NCBI RefSeq assembly: GCF_003967515.1
Contig: NZ_BIFQ01000002.1
Location: 310,001 to 374,000, forward strand
Reading direction: 5' to 3'
DNA from: Dictyobacter aurantiacus
GTDB lineage: Bacteria > Chloroflexota > Ktedonobacteria > Ktedonobacterales > Ktedonobacteraceae
Length of the DNA stretch: 64,000 nucleotides
Shown: positions 44,710 through 54,491 of the stretch, piece by piece
Layout: each line of letters begins with the position of its first letter
Position numbering within the stretch: position 1 is the stretch's first letter
Made by a program: the position numbers and the translations under genes
The notes under the pieces: generated by a model
Seen by the model: only the letters and a program-made list of their open reading frames with translations
Told to the model about the DNA's origin: nothing
Databases searched by the model: none

Positions 44710-46499
44710 CAACAAAACTGTATCTAATGCTGGGTGGCCTGCTGCGCTACCGGCTCTTCTATGAGATCAGAGGCGTAGTGATAGGATTACTGGGCAACGG
44801 CGCCACCATCGCCTTTGGACTCCTGCTGCAGCGGCTCTTCGCAACGCTCTCGCAGCGGCCGCATTTTGATCTGCGCCTGGGCCTGATACTGCTGGCTCTG
44901 TTCGCGCTGACCATGCTCACTATGGGCATGACATTCATCGGCTTCGACAACACGCTCAAGGTCCACTATCCGGTGCGCGGCCTGCTCAGCCGCAACGTGC
45001 TGGCCCACCTGTTCAAGCAGCCAGGGGCCAGGGCGCTGAACATGACCGCTGGCGAGGCGCTCAACATCTTGCGCGACGATACCGAGACCGTCGCCTACGC
45101 GCCGGGACTCAATCAGAGCGGGCCTATGGTCGGCGCGCTGGTGGCCCTGGTCATCCTGTGGCGCCTCAACGCCCTCATCACCATGGCGGTGCTGATCCCC
45201 CTGCTGCTGGTGGTCGTGCTGGGGCGCATGTGGATGAAGAGCGTGGCGAAATATCGTGAGGCCAGTCGCGAGGCCACGGGACAGGTGACCGGCATGGCCG
45301 GAGAGATTCTGGGCGCGGCCCAGGCCATCCAGGTGGCGGGCGCCGAGCAGCCGGTGGTGGCACACTTTCGCCGTCTGAGCCAGTTGCAGCTGGTTCAGAT
45401 GCTGCGCGAACGGCTGCAGAACGATACCGTCAATGCCGTGCTGGGCAATACCGTCGGTCTCGGCACGGGCCTCGTGCTCTTCCTGGCCGCGCTCAACGCG
45501 CACTCGACCCACCTGGGCATCGGCGATCTCGCCCTGTTCATCTTCTATATGGAATACATCACCAGCGCCCTCACTGGACTGGGTGAGAACCTGGGCAAGT
45601 ACGCCCAGGTGCGCATCGCTTTTGAACGGCTGCTCAGGCTGATGCAGGCCAGAGGAAGGCAGGAGCGACTGCTGGTCGAGCGCCACCCGGTCTCGCTCAA
45701 AAAAGGACCCCTGCCGGTGGAAGATATACCCCTGGACCCTCAAAGTGATGCGTTAGAGCTGGTAACGGCCACGCAGCTTGCGTATCACTATAGTGCCAGT
45801 AGCAAAGGGATTGAGAGCATCGATCTCCGCTTACCGCGTGGCACGCTAACGGCAATTGTCGGCCGGGTTGGCTCTGGTAAAACGACGCTGGTACGTACGT
45901 TGCTGGGCCAGCTACCCCGGCAAGGAGGCGAGATACACTGGAACGGCAAACCCGTTCAGGACGCGGCTGCGTTTTTTGTGCCGCCCCGGGCCGCCTATAC
46001 ACCGCAGGTCCCTCATCTCTTCAGCGATACGCTCCAGGAAAACATTCTGCTCGGACAGGATGAGGCGAATATAGACCTCTCGCAGGTGCTCCAGCAGGCG
46101 GTGCTGGAACAGGACGTGGCGGCCTTTGCGCAGGGAACGCAGACCGAGATCGGGAGCCGGGGTATGAAGCTTTCGGGCGGACAGGCGCAGCGCACGGCGG
46201 CGGCGCGCATGCTGGCACGACCGGCGCAGCTGCTGGTACTGGACGATCCAGGCAGCGCCCTCGATGGGGGGACGGAAAAGCAGCTATGGGAGCGCCTGTT
46301 CGGCAGGCGCGAGCAGACCTACCTGGTGGTGACGCACCGTCGCGCGGTTCTGCAGCGCGCCGATCAGATCATCGTGCTCAAAGACGGCCGGATGGAGGCA
46401 CAGGGCACGCTCAATGAGCTACTGGCCAGCAGCTCCGAAATGCGTCTGCTCTGGGCCGAGTCGCAACAGGATAGCGTCCCGGCCGCGAACGAGACCTGA
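44706..46499 (+). CDS. ABC exporter half-transporter, subunit 2 (heterodimer)
   Basis: 597 residues with the same layout as subunit 1. Walker A is GRVGSGKTT (from residue 386) and the signature LSGGQAQ is canonical, but Walker B reads LLVLDDPGS, with Asp in place of the catalytic Glu. Together with the LSAGE of subunit 1 this gives one degenerate and one consensus ATP site, as in asymmetric heterodimers such as TM287/288 or BmrCD. Translationally coupled to subunit 1. Substrate unknown. Confidence 0.9.
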   Translation: MTTKLYLMLGGLLRYRLFYEIRGVVIGLLGNGATIAFGLLLQRLFATLSQRPHFDLRLGLILLALFALTMLTMGMTFIGFDNTLKVHYPVRGLLSRNVLAHLFKQPGARALNMTAGEALNILRDDTETVAYAPGLNQSGPMVGALVALVILWRLNALITMAVLIPLLLVVVLGRMWMKSVAKYREASREATGQVTGMAGEILGAAQAIQVAGAEQPVVAHFRRLSQLQLVQMLRERLQNDTVNAVLGNTVGLGTGLVLFLAALNAHSTHLGIGDLALFIFYMEYITSALTGLGENLGKYAQVRIAFERLLRLMQARGRQERLLVERHPVSLKKGPLPVEDIPLDPQSDALELVTATQLAYHYSASSKGIESIDLRLPRGTLTAIVGRVGSGKTTLVRTLLGQLPRQGGEIHWNGKPVQDAAAFFVPPRAAYTPQVPHLFSDTLQENILLGQDEANIDLSQVLQQAVLEQDVAAFAQGTQTEIGSRGMKLSGGQAQRTAAARMLARPAQLLVLDDPGSALDGGTEKQLWERLFGRREQTYLVVTHRRAVLQRADQIIVLKDGRMEAQGTLNELLASSSEMRLLWAESQQDSVPAANET

Positions 46500-46556
46500 T
46501 CCATCCTATCCTGGAACGAAGACCACAAGCGGCCAAACGACCTCAAGAGTCGTAGG

Positions 46557-47456
46557 CTATGAGTCCACATTGGAAAGAGAGGCCATGACACGCCTGTCCG
46601 CCGTGATCTCTTGAATCTTGACCACCAGCGTCTGCTCACGATGATAGAGATCCGCCGGATGGGTGATGTAGCCGGAGACGACCTGGTCAACAGGGATGAG
46701 GGCCAGGGCTCCGCCCAGATCAACATAGATGCCTTCATTGGTCAGGGAGGAGATCCTGGCCTGGTGGGTGTCGCCCGGCTTCAAACTGCCCAGTACCTCA
46801 TCGAGCTGCCGGGCATAGATCAGCGACAAAGTCAGACAATCATTATCCTTGTCCAGAACCATTACTTCAATCATCTGACCCGGCTGCACAATGCGCCAGG
46901 GATCGATGAGGCGCTGTTGCTCCGAGACATGCTGCGGCGGGACAATTCCCGAGACGCCATTCACATTCACATTAATCTGGTGGCCATAGATCGAGATCAC
47001 TTTGGCGCTACAGATGTCACCGGGCCGTAACTGGTTCAATAGTTGCCGCCGCTGCTGCATCTGGTCCTGCAACTGCTGCCGCCATGAATAGTGCTCAGGG
47101 ATATCATCTGGATTGCTCACCAGTTGTTGTGAGAGCGTCAGGATATGCAGATCGCGATCAGCCTGCAGTACCCGGACCAGGATCTCCTGCCCCTTCAACG
47201 CATCCAGACGCCGAGAGACCAGTGTCTCCTCCGGCAACTGCTGCTCATCATCCGTCAGTTCAGCAACGCTCCAGGTAATACCCAGGGTGGCATCCTCAAT
47301 GGTACCTTGAATTCCGTTAATGTCCACAATCAAATGATCGCCGACCAATTCCACAATCCTTCCAACCAGCGGTCGACCATTCTTATAATGCACCTCCAGC
47401 AGCGACCATGTTTCATCTTCTGGTTGTGGATTTATTCTTGCCTGCTCTTCAGACAT
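46557..47456 (-). CDS. S1-domain RNA-binding protein
   Basis: 299 residues with three S1-type OB folds: about 28-105 (GRPLVGRIVELVGDHLIVDI), 143-215 (LRPGDICSAKVISIYGHQINV) and 222-295 (LKPGDTHQARISSLTNEGIYV). The second and third repeats are close to those of ribosomal protein S1. The linker LQDQMQQRRQLLNQ is helical. It probably binds mRNA or tunes translation. It is shorter than genuine RpsA, so it is more likely an accessory S1 protein. Convergent with the exporter operon. Confidence 0.85.
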   Translation of the reverse strand: MSEEQARINPQPEDETWSLLEVHYKNGRPLVGRIVELVGDHLIVDINGIQGTIEDATLGITWSVAELTDDEQQLPEETLVSRRLDALKGQEILVRVLQADRDLHILTLSQQLVSNPDDIPEHYSWRQQLQDQMQQRRQLLNQLRPGDICSAKVISIYGHQINVNVNGVSGIVPPQHVSEQQRLIDPWRIVQPGQMIEVMVLDKDNDCLTLSLIYARQLDEVLGSLKPGDTHQARISSLTNEGIYVDLGGALALIPVDQVVSGYITHPADLYHREQTLVVKIQEITADRRVMASLSNVDS

Positions 47457-47680
47457 TGTTCACCTCGTTTTCTTCCCGTGGCTCAACCGGCTCTCACTCG
47501 ACAAGTAGCTGGCATACTATCGCACGACATGAGTTTCTTTACTCATCGATTGCAGATAGACCATAGAAGTATAGTGATACACTATGCTCCTTTACCTATA
47601 CACGGTTTTCAAGCTGCAAATGGTACTTCAAATGGCGCAGGAATGTAATTAAAAATAGGGAACAATGCAAAAAACACACA

Positions 47681-48481
47681 TTAATGCTGCAAAGCGAAAG
47701 CGAATTTTTCCACGGCAGCGGCGACACCATCTTCGTAATTGGTCAAAGTAACATAATCGGCAACCGCCTGCACTTCTGCATGCGCGTTGCCCATGGCTAT
47801 CCCCAGACCAGCAAAGCGCAGCATCTCCAGATCGTTATGGTTATCACCAAAAGCGATGATCTCCTCAGGCCGCACATCCAACTGGCGCGCGATCATGCTG
47901 AGCGCATTAGCTTTGGAGACCCCGGGATGCATAAACTCCAGCCAGCGGTCCGCGGTCTGGGTAATATAGAGCTGACCCGCGAAGCGCCGCTCAAGCTCCC
48001 GACGCTTCTCACGCAGCGTCTTGGCCTCGCCATAAGCGCCAATCTTGATGCAGGGCTGTGGATAGACCTCGGTAATATCAGCCACCGCGCGAACAGGCAC
48101 ATCGGCCAGGTACCAGTTTTGTCCAGTATAGAGAACCTGTTCAGCATACAGATAATCATGGGTATAATAACAAAACTGTAAATCCAGGCCACGGGCGGCA
48201 TCAAGCACTGATAATATATATTGTTCAGGCACTAATTGTTGCGCCACAATAGTATTTGTGCGGGTATCGAAAATGGTCGCGCCATTACTGGTAATCATGG
48301 GCGCGTTGATAGTGAGATCTTGAAGAACAGCATGAACGCTATAGGGTACGCGACCGGTGGCGATCACGACATACATGCCGGAGGCCATAGCTCGCTGCAA
48401 CACATCCAGGGTCCGGGGAGTGATACGATGGGAAGGGTCCAGCAGGGTTCCATCCAGGTCGATAGCAAGGAGACGATACAT
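47681..48481 (-). CDS. Cof-type HAD-superfamily phosphatase
   Basis: 266 residues. HAD motif I is LAIDLDGTLLD at the N-terminus, motif II is TSNGA, and the end has the Lys of motif III (GVSKANALS) and motif IV GDNHNDLEML. The C2B cap sits between. Members dephosphorylate sugar phosphates, PLP or FMN. ATG 48481 is preceded by CAGGAG at about 12 nt. A MITE-like copy lies upstream. Confidence 0.93.
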   Translation of the reverse strand: MYRLLAIDLDGTLLDPSHRITPRTLDVLQRAMASGMYVVIATGRVPYSVHAVLQDLTINAPMITSNGATIFDTRTNTIVAQQLVPEQYILSVLDAARGLDLQFCYYTHDYLYAEQVLYTGQNWYLADVPVRAVADITEVYPQPCIKIGAYGEAKTLREKRRELERRFAGQLYITQTADRWLEFMHPGVSKANALSMIARQLDVRPEEIIAFGDNHNDLEMLRFAGLGIAMGNAHAEVQAVADYVTLTNYEDGVAAAVEKFAFALQH

Positions 48482-48583
48482 TTTTCTCAACAACTCCTGA
48501 CAAATTACATACAATAAAATCGATATATCCCAACCTTAGTATACGCCCTTTTGTGGAGCAATTGAAATCGTGGCGTATTCTAT

Positions 48584-48711
48584 TATATATTGGTGCAGCG
48601 GGTGCGCGGATGCGCACCCGCTGCACCAATATATATAACCAGCGCGGGTGCGCAGCGGCCGCGCGTGCGGGGGCACTCATGTGCCCCCAGAGTGACGGAA
48701 GTCTGACACGC
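48584..48711. mobile_element. MITE-like element, copy G (right part)
   Basis: Perfect hairpin at 48584-48635 (24-bp arms, loop GGAT, outer arm TATATATTGG), then the GC-rich flank and the right end AGTCTGACACGC at 48700-48711. The left end was not identified. Confidence 0.65.
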
Positions 48712-48821
48712 TCAGAAAACGAGACTAGTCAATGACCAGTAAATGATCTTCTTCCCAATCCACCTTTGCTGCATACTAGAGACAATAAATTGGTTCATTT
48801 ATTCAGAAAGATTCAATCAAC

Positions 48822-50195
48822 ATGAAAAAATCACGTGTACAGATGATCACTCTGCTTTTGACCATTACATGTCTCACAGCTTTGCTTAGCGCATGCAGCA
48901 CCAGTTCTGTTACAGCACATCCAGCACCTGGATCTACCGTTTCCGGCAGCGTTACTCATTTTGTCAGCACCTCTGAAACTGCGCAACATCGCCAGGGAAA
49001 CATCCTCAACACGCAAAAAAAGAAGCCAACGATCATTAAGATCGGTCTGGATCTGCCGCTGAGCGGAACAGACGCGAGCCTCGGTCAGTCCGCTGAGAAT
49101 GGAGCCCTGCTGGCGATCAGTCAGGCCAACGCGACGAATATGCTTCCCGGCTATAAACTACAGCTTGTCGCGAAGGATGACACGAATGCGAGCGGTGTAC
49201 CAGACGGCACAAAAAGTGCCGATAACGTTAATGCGTTGACCAATGATGCGCAGGTGGCCGGCATTATTGGAGCATTCGACACCACGACCGCTGAGGCTGA
49301 ACTACCACTCACCAATAAAGCGTCGCTCGCACTCCTGAGTCCCTCGGCTACTTATGCCTGTCTGACCCAGGCAGACACCGCTGCTGGCTGCGGAACATTG
49401 TCAGGTACGTTGCGCCCTACAGGTAAAACGACATTCTTCCGTCTCGCACCCACCGATGTACAACAGGGAGAGGCCCAGGCAGATTTCGCCATCCATTATA
49501 AAACCGTTTATGTGATCGATGATACTAGCGCCTATGGCACGGCACTCGCAAGTGGGTTTATCAGCAAGTTTCAGGCGAATTTTGGCATCATCGTGGGCCA
49601 CACGAGCGCAGCTCCTGCAGCCGAGTACATTAACCTTCTGACTCAGATTGCCGCACTCCGACCAGATGCGATTTTCTATGCTGGAGGTGATGCCGAGGGA
49701 ACAACTATTCGCATGCAGATGGGCCATATACCCGGCTTGTTCAATACACCATTTCTTGGCGGAAACGGTATCCATACCACGACTTTTGCCAGTGCAATAG
49801 CGCCTCTGGGTGGCGGTCTCGTATATAGCACCGCACCAGCAATAGTTCCAACGACAGGAACCTTCGTCCAGCAGTACCAGGCCAGCTACGGCACGCCGGG
49901 AACCTATAGCGCTGCTGGCTATGACAGCGTAAACATTTTACTGGCCGCGCTGAAAACAGCTATCGCTCACAAGGCGCAGGCACCAGTCAAGGGAAATCAG
50001 GCAAAGGCAGCACTGGCGTTCCGCCAGAAAGTTGTCGGGGGTGTCGCGCAGACATCTTATACCAGTGTGACGGGTCTACAGTACACGTTTACGGCCAATG
50101 GTGATGCGCTCAACAACACGATTGAAGTCGATGTGCTCTCATCTGCCGCCCAGTGGAACGCGCGCACGACGGTGCAGGAAACACAGGGTCAATAG
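48822..50195 (+). CDS. ABC transporter substrate-binding lipoprotein, branched-chain amino acid type
   Basis: 457 residues. Lipoprotein signal with lipobox LLSAC. The periplasmic-binding type I fold (LivJ/amide-binding) starts IKIGLDLPLSGTDASLGQSAENG, with AGIIGAFDTTTAEAELPLTN, the YVIDDTSAYGTALASGFISKF strand and AAGYDSVNILLAALKTA. It binds amino acids, urea, amides or aromatic ligands. No permease or ATPase is adjacent, so it is an orphan binding protein. Its ribosome site is weak. Confidence 0.88.
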   Translation: MKKSRVQMITLLLTITCLTALLSACSTSSVTAHPAPGSTVSGSVTHFVSTSETAQHRQGNILNTQKKKPTIIKIGLDLPLSGTDASLGQSAENGALLAISQANATNMLPGYKLQLVAKDDTNASGVPDGTKSADNVNALTNDAQVAGIIGAFDTTTAEAELPLTNKASLALLSPSATYACLTQADTAAGCGTLSGTLRPTGKTTFFRLAPTDVQQGEAQADFAIHYKTVYVIDDTSAYGTALASGFISKFQANFGIIVGHTSAAPAAEYINLLTQIAALRPDAIFYAGGDAEGTTIRMQMGHIPGLFNTPFLGGNGIHTTTFASAIAPLGGGLVYSTAPAIVPTTGTFVQQYQASYGTPGTYSAAGYDSVNILLAALKTAIAHKAQAPVKGNQAKAALAFRQKVVGGVAQTSYTSVTGLQYTFTANGDALNNTIEVDVLSSAAQWNARTTVQETQGQ

Positions 50196-50228
50196 ATACC
50201 CTGGCGAGCACTGCCAGTCGTGAACTGG

Positions 50229-50260
50229 CAAACTCACAAACTCACAAACCCGCAAACTCG
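50229..50260. repeat. Short tandem repeat, 8 bp x 4
   Basis: Four tandem units CAAACTCA, CAAACTCA, CAAACCCG, CAAACTCG, just after the binding-protein gene. Confidence 0.7.
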
Positions 50261-50334
50261 TAAAAGGGTGCAGGCATCCGAGGGAAGTGACCCTACCAGA
50301 ACACCATTTGGCCTGGATGTCTGCGCTTTTTGCT

Positions 50335-53295
50335 CTACAAATGCGCCTCCTGAGAGTTCGCAAGCACCTGCTGAATCATATCAATCCATGCTGCTTGCTT
50401 CAGCCCGTAGGCTGGCTCTGGCTCGGTGTGAGCTACTTGCCTGGCTATCAAGCGAAAGGCCGGATCGCCCAATTGCGCGCGGACTAACGCGAGCAACCTC
50501 TCCACATCGCTAATCTCAAACCAGTGCATCAGCTTCATCCCGACACCCGCGCCCAGCAGGTACCGTAGCGCCTCTTCCGCCCGCTGTTCCTGCCATGCGA
50601 GCCGCCCCAGTTCGAGCAGCGTGTGAGCTATGTTGCGACGATCCTCCATCTGGCGCATCACATCGAGAGCCTGGACAAACAGCGCGCGGGCCTGCTCCAG
50701 TTGTCCCTTCTGGAGAGCCAATGTGCCCATTTCCTGGCGTACTACAGCGGCCTCACGTTGATCTCCCAATTGTTCAAGGATGGGCAAAGCCTCGTCAAGC
50801 AGTGCGTGAGCTTCATCCAGGTGTCCCTCACAGCGGGCCAGCGCGCCCAGATCGCGTGTGATCAGAGCGGTCTGGCGCTTGTCAGCGATCTTGCTGAAAA
50901 GGGTGCGAGCCTCATCCAGATGCGAACGAGCCAGTTCCAGAAGACCTTCGGCGACCTCCTGGCTGCCAAGACTCTGGAGGGTTATGGCCAGGCTACGCTG
51001 GTCCTGAAGTTCGCGAAAGATCGGGATCGCCTGGTTAAACAATTGCCGGGCCTGCTCGAAGTGCCCCTGATCACTGGCCATGCTGCCCAGATTTAAGATC
51101 GTAAAGGCGAACGTGCGCCGATTCTCAATGCGCTGCGTAATTTCCAACGCTTCTTCATAGAACAGGCGCGCCTGCTCCGGTTGGCCTTGCTGACGGGTCA
51201 GATTACCCAGATTAATGAGCACAACACTGATATTATGCTGATCTCCCACCTTACGAAAGATGGCTAAAGCCTCATCGTAGAACAGGCGTGCCTGCTCCGG
51301 TTGGCTCTGTTCACGAGCGAGCACCCCTAGCCTGCCTAGAATCAGGGCGGCGCCACGCTGGTCACCCAGGCGACGGAGTGTAGCGAGCGCTTCAGTATAG
51401 AGCTTGCGCGCCAATTCCGGCTCTCCCTGGGCAGCAATCACATCGGCAAGCGTTCCCTGAGTTTCGGCACTGCCACTCTCATCGCCAAGCTGGATCTGTG
51501 CCTCCAAAGCCTCAGAAAGAAACTGACGCGCTAGCTCTGGCTGACCCTGACGGTGAGCCAGGTTGCCCAATTCTCGCAGAACCTGAGCGCTACTACGGAC
51601 ATCAGCGTGCTGGCGTGCCAGGGAAAGGGCGTTTTGCCACATTGTCCGGGCATTGGAGTAGTTGCTGCGCTGATCGTCGATTTTTCCAAGGGAGAGCAGG
51701 GCGCTGACCTGTGCGGGGTAATCTTCTAGAGCTTGCGCGGCTGATAATGAACGTTGGAGGAGCGTCACTGCCAGAGTATAGAGGCCACGAGTGATCAGGA
51801 AGGGCGCGAAAGCATGTGTGCCCTGAATGAGAGCTGACTGCATGCTGTGAGTATGCGCCAATTCCAGGGCCAGCAGGATATTGTTGCTTTCAAGATCGAG
51901 CTTCACGTAATCCCGCGCATGCTGATCTGCGTAAGCCACAAAGTAGGTTACCAGCCGTTGATATACTGTCGACTCGCTCAGATGGGACGAGGCATAGTCC
52001 GCGATGGTCTGGTGGAGTGTATAGCGTTCAGGGCCGCTACTCTCAAGGAGGCCCGCGTCGCTCAATTCATCAAGCGTTTCAACTGGCAGAGCGCTGATCT
52101 CCACAGCAGCTTCCTCTGAAAATGTATTGGGTTTGGGAGGAAAGACCGCGAGCGCCCCCAGCGTCGTGCGCGCGTCATCACTAATTTGCTGCACGCTTAT
52201 ACCAATGACGGTCTGTAGTGAAAGAGGCGCTCCGATCTCCAGGCTGGGATGAGCTCCAATTAATGCCTGCGGTTCGGCCAGGCGCAGGCGTTCATCCGCG
52301 CTACGCAGGCGTTCCAGGGCCGCGCGTATCCGCCGTGGTTGACCACTGTGGGACTGAGCACGTAAGAAATTTCCGAGCAGGGTCAGGGCCAGCGGCAACC
52401 CACCTACCATATTGACCAGGGCCTGTGCTTCTTGTGGTTCGGCTTGCACAGAGTCGGGAGCCAGGCGCATCAGAAGCAGGCGCCCATCGGTATCTTCCAG
52501 TTCACGAACGATGGTTGTGCCATCGACGGCGAAGCGTCGCGCGATTTCAGGAAAACGCGTGGTAACCAGATGCGCACAGTGAGGGCCCCCTACCTGCAGG
52601 GCCAGGGCATCCGTAATTTTCCAGGCATCATCGAGAACCAACAGGATTTGGCGCTGTCCAATTGCGGCGTGTATACTGGCAGCCCAGGCTTCTGGCTTAC
52701 TACGCTGTGCCATATCGGCTGGCGCGCAGCCCAGGATGGCTCCCCAGCGGCTCAACAGTCCCAGGACATCAGGCTGGCGTCCCAACCCAACCCAGAGGAT
52801 ACCATCAGAAAAATGTGCCTGGATCTCCGCATCATGTGCCAGCGCGATAGCCAGGGCAGTCTTACCAACGCCCGGCAAACCATGGAGTGCAGAGAGTTTC
52901 ACTCGCCTTTCCGACATCAATTGCTGCTTTATCTGACCAAGCAACCCGTCTCGTCCTATCAAGCCGGACCCGCCTGCTGGAGCAGGAGGAATAGCCGGGT
53001 CCCAGATAGGCGTCTGAACCAGTTGCGGGAGATCTGAGGGTGGTGGGGAAGGGTCCGGCTCTGTTCTTTCTTCCAGTTCCTCGGGAACAAGTCCTAGTTC
53101 GAGAACGCTCATTTTAAAGAGTGTACAGAGTTGAAGACGAAAGTGTGGGCCAGGCATGGTGACACCACGCTCCCAGCGACTCACTGTAAACGCGTCTGTT
53201 CCCACTTCACGTGCGACATATTCCTGCGACCACCCCTGGCGCACCCGTGCCTGCTTGAGGTGCTGATTGGGAACATTTCTGGCTGGTTTTTTCAT
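50335..53295 (-). CDS. XRE-HTH / NB-ARC / TPR signal-transduction regulator (AfsR-like)
   Basis: 986 residues. An XRE helix-turn-helix at about 10-65 (LKQARVRQGWSQEYVAREVG, then TVSRWERG) is followed by an NB-ARC ATPase at about 100-360 with P-loop GLPGVGKTALAIAL, Walker B ILLVLDDAW and the GLPLAL motif. A winged-helix region follows. From about 590 to 950 there are roughly eight to ten tetratricopeptide repeats of the type QGQPEQARLFYEEALEI. STAND regulators of this kind are ATP-driven switches controlling secondary metabolism. ATG 53295 opens with the conserved HTH. It lies beside the RiPP cluster and may regulate it. Confidence 0.9.
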   Translation of the reverse strand: MKKPARNVPNQHLKQARVRQGWSQEYVAREVGTDAFTVSRWERGVTMPGPHFRLQLCTLFKMSVLELGLVPEELEERTEPDPSPPPSDLPQLVQTPIWDPAIPPAPAGGSGLIGRDGLLGQIKQQLMSERRVKLSALHGLPGVGKTALAIALAHDAEIQAHFSDGILWVGLGRQPDVLGLLSRWGAILGCAPADMAQRSKPEAWAASIHAAIGQRQILLVLDDAWKITDALALQVGGPHCAHLVTTRFPEIARRFAVDGTTIVRELEDTDGRLLLMRLAPDSVQAEPQEAQALVNMVGGLPLALTLLGNFLRAQSHSGQPRRIRAALERLRSADERLRLAEPQALIGAHPSLEIGAPLSLQTVIGISVQQISDDARTTLGALAVFPPKPNTFSEEAAVEISALPVETLDELSDAGLLESSGPERYTLHQTIADYASSHLSESTVYQRLVTYFVAYADQHARDYVKLDLESNNILLALELAHTHSMQSALIQGTHAFAPFLITRGLYTLAVTLLQRSLSAAQALEDYPAQVSALLSLGKIDDQRSNYSNARTMWQNALSLARQHADVRSSAQVLRELGNLAHRQGQPELARQFLSEALEAQIQLGDESGSAETQGTLADVIAAQGEPELARKLYTEALATLRRLGDQRGAALILGRLGVLAREQSQPEQARLFYDEALAIFRKVGDQHNISVVLINLGNLTRQQGQPEQARLFYEEALEITQRIENRRTFAFTILNLGSMASDQGHFEQARQLFNQAIPIFRELQDQRSLAITLQSLGSQEVAEGLLELARSHLDEARTLFSKIADKRQTALITRDLGALARCEGHLDEAHALLDEALPILEQLGDQREAAVVRQEMGTLALQKGQLEQARALFVQALDVMRQMEDRRNIAHTLLELGRLAWQEQRAEEALRYLLGAGVGMKLMHWFEISDVERLLALVRAQLGDPAFRLIARQVAHTEPEPAYGLKQAAWIDMIQQVLANSQEAHL

Positions 53296-53426
53296 GAAAA
53301 ATTCTCTTCTGTGTGGACGTATACCAGGACCAGCGGACTCGAAGCCACGCACTATCTTTGCCATACAGACGAATAGAGAATCTAGCGCGGGTCTCATCTT
53401 CTCACATGTGCATGATAACATGTGAT

Positions 53427-53588
53427 TTACCAGAATTGCAATACATTGCCCCTTTTCGACAGGTAAATTGATACAGCTAAAAGAAGTTCTGCGCGCGTCA
53501 TTGCAGCGATGCGCTGTCGAATGAGTCCCCTGGTCGATGCGTCTTCCTCCTGGGACCCTCGGCTCGGATGGTGATGACGGTGATGCAT
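53427..53588 (-). CDS. Small His-rich protein
   Basis: 53 residues starting at ATG 53588, with AAGGAGG about 10 nt upstream. The start is histidine-rich (MHHRHHHPSRG) and the remainder forms one amphipathic-to-hydrophobic helix (AELLLAVSIYLSKRG). Not recognised. It reads in the same direction as, and 130 bp before, the NB-ARC regulator and could be its leader gene. It could also be spurious. Confidence 0.45.
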   Translation of the reverse strand: MHHRHHHPSRGSQEEDASTRGLIRQRIAAMTRAELLLAVSIYLSKRGNVLQFW

Positions 53589-53744
53589 ACCAGTTATTCC
53601 TCCTTGATCTGTTGACAATCTGTCTCTATTGGGTCATACTCTCCCATATGAGTTGCTGTCTCTGAGAAAGAGTGTAGTCAACTGAGCAGCATACGACAAG
53701 AATCAATGAGCAGAATTTATCCCGAATGAGACAAAGAGGGGAAA

Positions 53745-54362
53745 ATGACTCAGAAAACCGAGAATCTGCGCGTAAGGCGCACAAAAATCCTGCTGCGAGA
53801 AGCCCTCATTGCGTTGATCGAGAAAAAGGGCTTCGATGCTCTCACCGTTGGCGACTTGACTGAGCAGGCAATGGTGAGCCGGGCGGCATTCTATCGCAAC
53901 TATCAAGACAAATATGACCTGGTGGAACAGATCTTTGAGGAAGCCATGGGCGCTTTGTTCGGTGAAATTTCGGCACTGGGGCGAGAACATCCGGCGGACG
54001 TCTGGGTCACATTCTTTGAGCATATCGCCCAGTATGACCGACTGTATCGAGCACTGCTGGGCAGCAAGGGAAGCCCCTGGTTTGTGAGAAAGATGCGGGC
54101 AGATCTGGTTCACCTGATCAAGGAGCGAGGGCACCATCCTCACGGCCCACATGAGTCCGCTCACCCCATTCCCCCCTTCGCCGATGAGTTCGTGCCGGAT
54201 ATCGTTTCCACGATGTTCGTGGAGGCCATCACCTGGTGGCTTGAGCAAGGGCAACCCTCCACCCCCAAAGAGATGGCGACGAGAACAGCCTTGCTCGCTT
54301 CGGCAGTGTTTCGCGAAGCGAGCACCTGGGTCTCACCACGCCCACCAGATCAAAGCGCTTGA
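53745..54362 (+). CDS. TetR/AcrR-family regulator beside the RiPP cluster
   Basis: 205 residues. The N-terminal HTH is typical (KILLREALIALIEKKGFDALTV, then VSRAAFYRNYQDKYDLVEQI). The C-terminal TetR_C-like part starts near residue 80. GAGGGGAAA precedes the ATG. It is convergent with the SagB gene. It is a candidate for binding the palindrome upstream of the precursor gene, but no matching site was seen near its own start. Confidence 0.9.
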   Translation: MTQKTENLRVRRTKILLREALIALIEKKGFDALTVGDLTEQAMVSRAAFYRNYQDKYDLVEQIFEEAMGALFGEISALGREHPADVWVTFFEHIAQYDRLYRALLGSKGSPWFVRKMRADLVHLIKERGHHPHGPHESAHPIPPFADEFVPDIVSTMFVEAITWWLEQGQPSTPKEMATRTALLASAVFREASTWVSPRPPDQSA

Positions 54363-54491
54363 TTTCCTGCTAACGCGGAGAGAACCGCCGTTGCCTCTGC
54401 CCACGGGCGCGCTCACGACGAACTGGTGGAATCTGGTTCTTTCATTTCTATGGATTTGATCTGAAGTCAGTAGTCTCCACCGCGCAATTTC

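Noticed and set aside
42958..46499. The heterodimeric ABC exporter as dedicated transporter of the RiPP
   Set aside because: It is 14 kb away in another transcription unit and has no C39 leader-peptidase domain. The link cannot be supported from sequence.
16692..48711. CRISPR array or tRNA genes as an explanation for the repeated hairpins
   Set aside because: The copies are dispersed over 32 kb, have inverted ends and target duplications, vary in their arms, and lack spacer periodicity or a cloverleaf.
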